In this document: one piece after another, positions 1 to 4,410 of the stretch | Layout: every line of letters starts with the position of its first letter | How positions within the stretch are numbered: position 1 is the stretch's first letter | Assembly (NCBI GenBank): GCA_035574455.1 | Contig: DATLYT010000011.1 | Span: 1 to 6,085, forward strand | DNA: 6,085 nucleotides | Direction: 5' to 3' | From: DATLYT01 sp035574455 | Lineage (GTDB): Bacteria > Bacteroidota > Ignavibacteria > UBA10030 | The notes under the pieces: model-generated | What the model was told of the DNA's origin: nothing | The model's input: the letters and a program-made list of their open reading frames with translations, nothing else | Database searches by the model: none | Program-made: the position numbers and the translations under genes

Positions 1-1
1 T

Positions 2-484
2 CGGGAAGACCTGCTCTACCGACTGAATGTGATTACGCTTCACTTGCCGCCGTTACGCGATCGAAAGGAAGATATTCCCCTTCTTGTCGACCATTTCCTG
101 AAGAAACGCATCCGCGGCAAGGAAGCAATTCGGATTGACCCAAAGGCGTTAGAATTGTTGACAAAATACGACTGGCCGGGGAACGTTCGGGAATTGGAAA
201 ATGTGATTGAGCGTGCCGCTATTCTCTGCCACAACAACGTTATTCGTGTCGATGACCTCGCGCTTCCCATCGGCATGAGGCCTGTGGTCGATCAAACGAC
301 CGGCGGCGCCGATGGTGCTCCCTTGCTCGGTAGCCCTGTTTCGATGCGCGAGATCGAAAAGGTCCACATCGACGGTGTCCTGAAAGCCGTTAGCTGGAAC
401 AAGAACATGGCGGCGAAAATTCTCGGCATCAGTCTCAAGACGCTCTACACAAAGATTCAGCAATACAACCTCACCAAACCGTGA
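2..484 (+). CDS. Sigma-54-dependent response regulator (NtrC family), C-terminal part, cut by the left edge
   Basis: This is the last 160 codons of a bacterial enhancer-binding protein that activates sigma-54 RNA polymerase by ATP hydrolysis. Reading is open from base 2 and begins REDLLYRLNV, the conserved segment of the AAA+ domain. It is followed by LPPLRDRKEDIPLL and the sensor II motif WPGNVRELENVIERA. A linker leads to a C-terminal Fis-type helix-turn-helix (MREIEKVHIDGVL, then NKNMAAKILGISLKTLYTKI), which binds upstream activating sites. Family members are usually about 450 residues, so roughly 290 residues lie outside, including the receiver or other sensory domain and the Walker motifs and GAFTGA loop. 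Its input signal and target genes therefore cannot be told. The SixA-type phosphatase gene follows on the same strand and could act on the same phosphorelay, but that is inference from position. Confidence 0.95.
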   Translation, partial: REDLLYRLNVITLHLPPLRDRKEDIPLLVDHFLKKRIRGKEAIRIDPKALELLTKYDWPGNVRELENVIERAAILCHNNVIRVDDLALPIGMRPVVDQTTGGADGAPLLGSPVSMREIEKVHIDGVLKAVSWNKNMAAKILGISLKTLYTKIQQYNLTKP

Positions 485-543
485 TCCGATTCCGCGTTGC
501 AGATTGTGGATTTCGGATCACAGAATCGCTCCACAATCCGCAA
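481..543. repeat. Two interleaved inverted repeats (hairpin / possible pseudoknot) between the regulator and sixA
   Basis: Bases 497-510 pair with 530-543 over 13 of 14 positions (one A/C mismatch at 501/539), giving a strong stem with a 19-base loop. A second perfect 9-bp pair, GTGATCCGA (481-489) with TCGGATCAC (513-521), is interleaved with it, so the two stems are either alternatives or form an H-type pseudoknot. The left arm overlaps the regulator stop codon. No T-tract follows, so it is not a normal intrinsic terminator. It may be a decayed dispersed palindrome of the ATCCGCAAACCGAAAT type, or an mRNA processing element. Confidence 0.6.
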
Positions 544-562
544 ACCGAAATTCACGCTCGAC

Positions 563-1048
563 ATGCTCCTTTACCTACTCCGTCACGGCGACGCGGTCGA
601 AAATCCCGCCCTGCACGATAGCGAGCGCCCGCTGAGTGATCGGGGTTTTGAGCAAGCGCGTACTGCCGCACAGTTCTTTCAACGTCTCCACATTTCATTT
701 AACCTGATCATCGCCAGTCCGCTCCTTCGCGCGCAGCAGATGGCGGCACCGGCACGAGAAATGCTCGGCGTCAGTCACTTCCTGAGCTCCGACTACCTTC
801 TTCCCGGCAGCAATCACCAACAACTCTTCGACCTGCTCAACGCCCAAGAGGCAGGGTCGGTTTTGCTTGTCGGACATGAGCCGCACCTGAGTACCGCAAT
901 CGCACTCCTCACTGCCGGTGAAACGACTGCCCGCATCGAGATGAAGAAAGCGAGTTGTGCTTGTGTCGACATTGCAAAACCGCTCCGCAAAGGTCAGGGT
1001 ACGCTGAAATGGCTGGTCACTGCTGAACAGATGAAGTTGCTCCAATGA
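563..1048 (+). CDS. sixA: SixA-type phosphohistidine phosphatase (histidine phosphatase superfamily)
   Basis: The 161-residue product is a small cytosolic phosphatase of the histidine phosphatase (RHG) superfamily. SixA itself removes phosphate from histidine on phosphorelay HPt domains or the nitrogen PTS. The RHG motif is at residues 7-9 (LYLLRHGDA), giving catalytic His8 and Arg7. It is followed by RPLSDRGFEQA (22-32), SPLLRAQQMA (52-61, with Arg56 for phosphate binding) and LVGHEPHLS (102-110, with His105 the second catalytic histidine). Length matches SixA, which lacks the extra lid of phosphoglycerate mutases. I chose ATG 563 because the fold begins immediately (MLLYLLRHG). An in-frame TTG at 497 would add 22 unrelated residues running through the hairpin. 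No clear Shine-Dalgarno site is visible. The gene follows a sigma-54 regulator, which fits a phosphorelay role, but the actual substrate is not shown. Confidence 0.88.
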   Translation: MLLYLLRHGDAVENPALHDSERPLSDRGFEQARTAAQFFQRLHISFNLIIASPLLRAQQMAAPAREMLGVSHFLSSDYLLPGSNHQQLFDLLNAQEAGSVLLVGHEPHLSTAIALLTAGETTARIEMKKASCACVDIAKPLRKGQGTLKWLVTAEQMKLLQ

Positions 1049-1154
1049 CGTCCGAAAGAACGAACCAAGGGTTCAACAATTACACTTAAGCTTTTTTCAG
1101 GAGAACAGTGCGATTTTGAGCAAGCATTTTGTACATTTGGGCATGAAGGGGGTC

Positions 1155-1187
1155 CAAGGTAATCAACGAACATACGTTGATGCCTTG
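1155..1187. promoter_or_regulatory. Interrupted hairpin in the leader of the adenosine-specific kinase gene
   Basis: CAAGG (1155-1159) pairs with CCTTG (1183-1187), and ATCAACG (1162-1168) with CGTTGAT (1175-1181). They are separated by a small internal loop (TA against G) and close on a 6-base loop. It ends about 30 bases before the ribosome binding site in a 180-bp gap with no gene. It could be an operator dyad or a leader RNA hairpin. There is no T-tract, so it is not a terminator. Function is inferred only from position and symmetry. Confidence 0.45.
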
Positions 1188-1216
1188 CACATGAAAGTAG
1201 CTCTTCGAAAAAGTTC

Positions 1217-1224
1217 AAGGAGGT
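1217..1224 (+). promoter_or_regulatory. Strong Shine-Dalgarno site for the adenosine-specific kinase gene
   Basis: AAGGAGGT is a near-complete anti-16S match placed 4 bases before ATG 1229. It fixes that start and predicts efficient translation. It is much stronger than the sites of neighbouring genes, several of which show none. Confidence 0.85.
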
Positions 1225-1228
1225 AACC

Positions 1229-1711
1229 ATGCAACTGTTGACCGTGCGAATCGAGAAACCGGAGACGACAAACTTCATTCTTGGCCAGAGTCATTTTATC
1301 AAGACAGTCGAAGACATTTATGAGGCCATTGTGCAAACCAACCCGCAGATGAAATTCGGTCTTGGTTTCTGTGAGTCGTCCGGGCCGGCGTTAGTGCGCT
1401 GGGTGGGAAACGACCAGAAGCTGATCGATTTGGCCAAAACAAATGCGATGAACCTCGCCTGCGGGCATTCGTTCATCCTGTTTATCGAAAACGGCTTTCC
1501 GGTGAATATTCTTAACGTGATCAAGAACATTCCAGAAGTCTGCAATATCTATTGCGCGACAGCAAACCCTGTTGAAGTCATCATTGCTGAAACGGAACAG
1601 GGTCGAGGGATTTTGGGCGTGATCGATGGACTGAAAACAAAAGGCATCGAAACGGACGACGATATCAAAGCGAGAAAAGAGTTGTTGAGAAAGATTGGAT
1701 ATAAGCTGTGA
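1229..1711 (+). CDS. Adenosine-specific kinase family protein (DUF355/PF04008 type)
   Basis: The 160-residue product matches the adenosine-specific kinase family, known mainly from archaea and thermophilic or deep-branching bacteria and structurally represented by an archaeal adenosine/AMP-binding protein. Recognisable conserved blocks are FGLGFCESSGPALVRWVGND (43-62), NLACGHSFILFIENGFPVNI (75-94), CNIYCATANPVEVIIAET (105-122) and the glycine-rich GRGILGVIDG (125-134). The length is that of the whole family, so the protein is complete. It has no signal peptide or membrane segment and should be cytosolic. The start is set by a strong Shine-Dalgarno site. The lipoprotein RidA gene follows 71 bp after the stop, with no terminator between them, so co-transcription is plausible. 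Family recognition is from memory of the motifs. The biochemical role of the family is thinly characterised, so 'kinase' should be read as a family name. Confidence 0.85.
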   Translation: MQLLTVRIEKPETTNFILGQSHFIKTVEDIYEAIVQTNPQMKFGLGFCESSGPALVRWVGNDQKLIDLAKTNAMNLACGHSFILFIENGFPVNILNVIKNIPEVCNIYCATANPVEVIIAETEQGRGILGVIDGLKTKGIETDDDIKARKELLRKIGYKL

Positions 1712-1782
1712 AACATGATGAGCGATGGAGAATCCAGAATGTGAGCGCCGTGGTAACTGATCAGAAACGGAAAGGACTTGAT

Positions 1783-2256
1783 ATGAATCGAGCATTCTTG
1801 TTCACCTTCGCCCTATTGTTGGTCGGCTGTGGCAAATCTGAAGAAGAGGTTCGTGCAATCGTGCAGGATGAGTTAAGCCGAGCAGCAGAACGATCGTACA
1901 TCACCGATGCGCACGTCATTGGTCCGTACAGTCCTGCCGTGCGAGTCGGGAAGTTTCTCTTTGTCTCGGGTCAAATTGGTCTGCAACAGACCGGAGAGCT
2001 TGCGGGAGACGATATCGAAAGTCAAACACGACAAGCGTTAGATAACTTGATGTCGATTTTACAAAAAGCCGGTTACGACTCAAGTCATGTCATCCAATGC
2101 ACGGTGTTTCTCAAAGACATCAATGACTTTCCTAAGATGAATTTAATCTACGGCGGCTATTTTGAAGAAGGGAAATACCCGACGCGCGCGACCGTGGAAG
2201 TTTCCAATCTCCCCCGAAAAGCAAAAGTGGAAATCGCTGCGATAGCTTATAAGTAG
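1783..2256 (+). CDS. RidA/YjgF-family protein with lipoprotein signal peptide
   Basis: The 157-residue product starts with a short lipoprotein signal (MNRAFLFTFALLLVGC). The lipobox is LVGC (13-16), so Cys16 would be lipidated; Gly17 at +2 does not signal inner-membrane retention. A charged helical linker (about 17-38, SEEEVRAIVQDELSRAAER) leads into a full RidA domain. RidA proteins hydrolyse reactive enamine/imine intermediates of amino-acid metabolism. Domain landmarks are GPYSPAVRVG (47-56), FVSGQIGL (60-67), QTRQALDNL (81-89), CTVFLKD (106-112), FPKMN (116-120) and PTRATVEVSNLP (133-144). Arg135 matches the catalytic/carboxylate-binding arginine of E. coli RidA, and Glu150 in VEIAAIA also matches a conserved position, so the active site looks intact. 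ATG 1783 is preferred because GGAAAGGA lies 6 bases upstream and the signal peptide begins there. A GTG at 1708 would bury the signal. Export of this normally cytosolic family is the odd point. Confidence 0.88.
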   Translation: MNRAFLFTFALLLVGCGKSEEEVRAIVQDELSRAAERSYITDAHVIGPYSPAVRVGKFLFVSGQIGLQQTGELAGDDIESQTRQALDNLMSILQKAGYDSSHVIQCTVFLKDINDFPKMNLIYGGYFEEGKYPTRATVEVSNLPRKAKVEIAAIAYK

Positions 2257-2299
2257 GCACAAAATACGAATTTGAAACTTCTGAATAATGAAATAGGAA

Positions 2300-2379
2300 T
2301 GTCATTCTAAGGATCCGCCAAAGGCGGAGACGAACCTGCCCGCCTCCAACGGAACATCGCTCAGGCAGGCGGGGAATCT
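2300..2379. repeat. Dispersed palindromic repeat, copy 1, interrupted by a GC-rich module
   Basis: The order is TGTCATTCT (2300-2308), a TCCGCC-AAA-GGCGGA hairpin (2314-2328), CGAA (2331-2334), a 39-bp insert, then GAATCT (2374-2379). Read in reverse complement, 2408-2444 has the same order without the insert, with two small length differences around the hairpin. The element lies in the 249-bp gap before the urocanase gene, where I see no coding sequence. Confidence 0.7.
2335..2373. mobile_element. 39-bp GC-rich palindromic module nested in the repeat (REP/MITE-like)
   Basis: The segment begins CCTGCCCGCCT and ends AGGCAGGCGGG; CCCGCCT (2339-2345) and AGGCGGG (2367-2373) are perfect inverted repeats, so it folds as a hairpin. 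It sits exactly between CGAA and GAATCT of the host repeat, which are adjacent in the other copy (2408-2417). Its ends resemble those of the module at 4262-4309. It codes for nothing, so any mobility would depend on an enzyme elsewhere. Mobility is inferred from the filled/empty comparison. Confidence 0.5.
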
Positions 2380-2407
2380 GCCTTTTGACTCTAAAAGTAT
2401 GTCAACG

Positions 2408-2444
2408 AGATTCTTCGTCCGCCGGAGGCGGACTCAGAATGACA
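2408..2444. repeat. Dispersed palindromic repeat, copy 2, inverted and uninterrupted
   Basis: The hairpin is ATTCT (2410-2414), TC, GTCCGCC (2417-2423), loop GGA, GGCGGAC (2427-2433), TC, AGAAT (2436-2440): 12 bp with one internal mismatch pair. Its reverse complement runs TGTCATTCT, GAG, TCCGCC, TCC, GGCGGA, CGAAGAATCT and matches copy 1 except for the insert and a few bases. It abuts the AAGAGACTT hairpin at 2444. Confidence 0.7.
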
Positions 2445-2473
2445 AGAGACTTGGAATTTTTCAAAAGTCTCTT
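2444..2473. repeat. Palindrome holding the first copy of a 19-bp direct repeat, before hutU
   Basis: AAGAGACTT (2444-2452) and AAGTCTCTT (2465-2473) are perfect inverted repeats, with an inner GAA-TTT-TTC hairpin (2454-2462). Bases 2454-2472, GAATTTTTCAAAAGTCTCT, recur exactly at 4388-4406. It lies 33 bases before the urocanase start. It could be a dispersed repeat remnant or a shared operator; the sequence does not decide. Confidence 0.6.
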
Positions 2474-2505
2474 ATTCGGATTTCGAATTTATCAAAGAGA
2501 AAATC

Positions 2506-4167
2506 ATGGCAAATAAACCTTCCCGCATCATTCACGCTCCTCGTGGCACGAAGCTCCATTGCAAAGGTTGGCTGCAAGAAGCCGCTCTTCGGATGCTGAT
2601 GAACAACCTTGACCCCGAAGTTGCAGAAAAACCGCAAGAACTCATCGTCTATGGCGGCACAGGTAAAGCCGCCCGCAATTGGGACTGTTACGATGCCATT
2701 GTGAAGAGTCTTCAAAATCTGGAAAACGACGAAACGCTCCTCATCCAGTCTGGCAAACCGGTCGGGATTTTCAAAACGTATCCTGATGCGCCGCGCGTCC
2801 TCATAAGCAACGCGATGCTCGTGCCGAAATGGGCAACGTGGGACGAATTCCGCCGCCTCGAAGGACTTGGCCTGACCATGTACGGCCAGATGACCGCCGG
2901 CAGCTGGATTTATATCGGGACGCAGGGCATTCTGCAAGGAACGTATGAGACGTTTGCCGCCTGCGCGTCGAAGCATTTCGGCGGCAGCTTGGCAGGCAAA
3001 TTTGTGCTGACGGCCGGACTCGGCGGCATGGGTGGAGCGCAACCGCTTGCCGCCACGATGAACGGCGCCGCGTGCCTCGTTGTCGAAGTTGACCGTGAGC
3101 GAATCCAGCGTCGCTTGAAGACGAACTATCTCGACACGATGACCGACAATCTCGACGACGCACTGACACAAATCCGTGCCGCCAAAGAAAAGAAACTCCC
3201 GCTTTCCATCGGCTTGCTGGGCAACGCGGCTGAGATTGTCCCAAAAATTGCCGCCGGTAAATTCCTGCCCGACGTCGTGACAGACCAAACCTCGGCACAC
3301 GATACACTCAATGGCTACGTACCGGCGGGAATTCCGTATCAGAAAGCTCTCGAGCTTCGGAAAAAAGACCCGAAGAAATATGTGCGGATGGCGCAAGCAT
3401 CCATAGTCGAACACGTGAAAGGCCTCCTCAAGCTGAAACAGCGTGGAGCGGTGGTATTTGATTACGGCAACAATATCCGCGGCGAAGCACTGGCAAATGG
3501 CGTGAAGAAGGCGTTCGATATTCCGGGATTTGTGCCCGAGTTCATTCGCCCGCTGTTTTGTGATGGGAAGGGGCCGTTCCGCTGGGTTGTGCTTTCCGGA
3601 GATCCTGAAGACCTCTATCGCACGGACCAAGCGGTGATGGAAACGTTTCCCAACAACAAACAGCTTTGTAACTGGATCGAAAAGGCACAGAAGCAAGTGG
3701 CATTCCAGGGTCTTCCCGCGCGCATCTGCTGGTTGGGATACGGAGAGCGGGCACAGATGGGCAAAATCTTCAACGACCTCGTGGCGCGCGGAGAAGTCAA
3801 GGCTCCCATTGTTATCGGCCGCGATCATCTCGACTGCGGCAGCGTTGCCTCACCGAATCGCGAGACCGAAAAGATGAAAGACGGCAGCGATGCCATTGCG
3901 GATTGGCCGATTCTGAACGCGTTGCTCAACGCGGTTGGCGGGGCAAGTTGGGTAAGCGTGCATCACGGCGGCGGGGTGGGCATTGGGCTGGCCATCCACG
4001 CGGGGATGGTAGTTGTCTGTGATGGGACGAAGGAAGCCGAGCGCCGGTTGGAACGTGTGCTCACGTACGACCCCGGCATGGGCATTGTCCGCCACGCGGA
4101 TGCAGGATACGAGCGGGCAATTCAGAATGCGAAAAAGTGGGGCGTGAAGGTGCCGATGATGAAATGA
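2506..4167 (+). CDS. hutU: Urocanate hydratase (urocanase), histidine degradation
   Basis: The 553-residue cytosolic enzyme adds water to urocanate to give 4-imidazolone-5-propanoate, the second step of histidine breakdown, using tightly bound NAD+ as electrophile. The length is standard (about 550-560). Landmarks in order are VYGGTGKAARNWD (48-60), QSGKPVG (81-87), MYGQMTAGSWIYIGTQG (125-141), the dinucleotide-binding GLGGMGGAQPLA (171-182), VTDQTSAHDTLNGYVPAG (258-275), RPLFCDGKGPFRW (348-360), the urocanase signature FQGLPARICW (400-409) with Cys408 equivalent to the active-site cysteine, GRDHLDCGSVASP (438-450) and HHGGGVGIG (486-494). All key blocks are present, so the gene looks functional. 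ATG 2506 matches the family N-terminus; only a weak AAAGAG site precedes it. No hutH, hutI or hutG is adjacent, and repeat-filled gaps on both sides suggest it is transcribed alone. Confidence 0.98.
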   Translation: MANKPSRIIHAPRGTKLHCKGWLQEAALRMLMNNLDPEVAEKPQELIVYGGTGKAARNWDCYDAIVKSLQNLENDETLLIQSGKPVGIFKTYPDAPRVLISNAMLVPKWATWDEFRRLEGLGLTMYGQMTAGSWIYIGTQGILQGTYETFAACASKHFGGSLAGKFVLTAGLGGMGGAQPLAATMNGAACLVVEVDRERIQRRLKTNYLDTMTDNLDDALTQIRAAKEKKLPLSIGLLGNAAEIVPKIAAGKFLPDVVTDQTSAHDTLNGYVPAGIPYQKALELRKKDPKKYVRMAQASIVEHVKGLLKLKQRGAVVFDYGNNIRGEALANGVKKAFDIPGFVPEFIRPLFCDGKGPFRWVVLSGDPEDLYRTDQAVMETFPNNKQLCNWIEKAQKQVAFQGLPARICWLGYGERAQMGKIFNDLVARGEVKAPIVIGRDHLDCGSVASPNRETEKMKDGSDAIADWPILNALLNAVGGASWVSVHHGGGVGIGLAIHAGMVVVCDGTKEAERRLERVLTYDPGMGIVRHADAGYERAIQNAKKWGVKVPMMK

Positions 4168-4169
4168 TT

Positions 4170-4196
4170 CACAAAGGACATGAAGGGCGCAAAATC
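4170..4196. repeat. Degenerate 9-bp tandem repeat just after hutU
   Basis: CACAAAGGA, CATGAAGGG and CGCAAAATC (4170-4196) read as three diverged copies of a CGCAAAGNN 9-mer. This is the reverse complement of the CTTTGCGAN units at 4348-4374, so the two blocks are inverted around the gap. The copies are weak, and the call rests mainly on the clearer partner block. Confidence 0.35.
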
Positions 4197-4261
4197 GTGG
4201 AGAAAAACTAGCCGCTCCACTCTATCTATCCGAGACATCTGAGATACTATTTCTCGCAAAG

Positions 4262-4309
4262 CCGCCTGCCTTCGCCGAAGCGAAGCTGCTTCGGCTTCAC
4301 GCAGGCAGG
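4262..4309. mobile_element. 48-bp GC-rich palindromic module nested in a second repeat (REP/MITE-like)
   Basis: GCCTGCC (4264-4270) pairs with GGCAGGC (4304-4310), and inside it GCCGAAGC (4274-4281) pairs with GCTTCGGC (4288-4295) around a 6-base loop. CAAAG stands on both sides (4257-4261 and 4310-4314), as a 5-bp target duplication would, although the host repeat is itself rich in that word. In reverse complement it starts CCTGCC and ends GGCAGGCGG, like the module at 2335-2373. It could also act as a bidirectional terminator or mRNA stabiliser after hutU. Confidence 0.55.
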
Positions 4310-4347
4310 CAAAGAACACCAAGGCCAGACTTTCGTTTAAAAAACCT

Positions 4348-4374
4348 CTTTGCGAACTTCGCGATCTTTGCGAG
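4348..4374. repeat. Three tandem 9-bp repeats, consensus CTTTGCGAN
   Basis: CTTTGCGAA, CTTCGCGAT and CTTTGCGAG follow each other without gaps. The last unit forms the right inverted end of the surrounding repeat. Confidence 0.6.
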
Positions 4375-4387
4375 AGATCCATTTTTT

Positions 4388-4406
4388 GAATTTTTCAAAA
4401 GTCTCT
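4388..4406. repeat. Second copy of the 19-bp direct repeat, directly before the panE-like gene
   Basis: GAATTTTTCAAAAGTCTCT is identical to 2454-2472 and ends 4 bases before ATG 4411. It is part of a local palindrome, TTTTGAA (4384-4390), TTT, TTCAAAA (4394-4400). It occupies the place where a Shine-Dalgarno site would be, and none is visible. Confidence 0.6.
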
Positions 4407-4410
4407 ATCC

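Larger units (their letters stand above)
4252..4375. repeat. Dispersed repeat bounded by 10-bp inverted ends, with a nested module
   Basis: TCTCGCAAAG (4252-4261) and CTTTGCGAGA (4366-4375) are perfect inverted repeats 104 bp apart. Between them lie the nested palindromic module (4262-4309), an A-rich stretch and the 9-bp tandem repeats. No reading frame of note is present. It occupies most of the 243-bp gap between hutU and the panE-like gene. The class of repeat is inferred from structure alone. Confidence 0.55.

Noticed and set aside
497..562. TTG start giving sixA 22 extra N-terminal residues
   Set aside because: The extension runs through the hairpin, has no ribosome site and is not part of the SixA fold, which begins at ATG 563.
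1062..1097. Possible terminator after sixA (GAACC/GGTTC stem and a T6 run at 1092-1097)
   Set aside because: The stem is only 5 bp and the T-run is 17 bases away, so it does not fit an intrinsic terminator.
1132..1139. TACATTTG, matching the Bacteroidota TAnnTTTG promoter element
   Set aside because: The nearest upstream TTTG is 13 bases away instead of about 19-21; too weak to call a promoter.
1175..1189. TTGCA at 1185-1189 as half of a sigma-54 promoter, of interest because a sigma-54 activator is nearby
   Set aside because: The required GG at -24 is absent (CG at 1175-1176).
1715..1744. Nine-codon upstream reading frame (ATGATG to TGA) before the RidA gene
   Set aside because: No ribosome site and no regulatory logic visible; frames this short occur by chance.
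1708..1782. GTG start giving the RidA protein 25 extra residues and overlap with the kinase gene stop
   Set aside because: It would place polar residues before the signal peptide; ATG 1783 has GGAAAGGA at the right distance and a proper lipoprotein signal.
2399..2599. 66-codon frame running from the repeat region into hutU
   Set aside because: It is made of repeat sequence and an off-frame part of hutU, with no ribosome site or motif.
2461..3828. Long minus-strand open frame (455 codons) opposite hutU
   Set aside because: It is the antisense shadow of a well-conserved urocanase gene; its peptide has no recognisable motifs.
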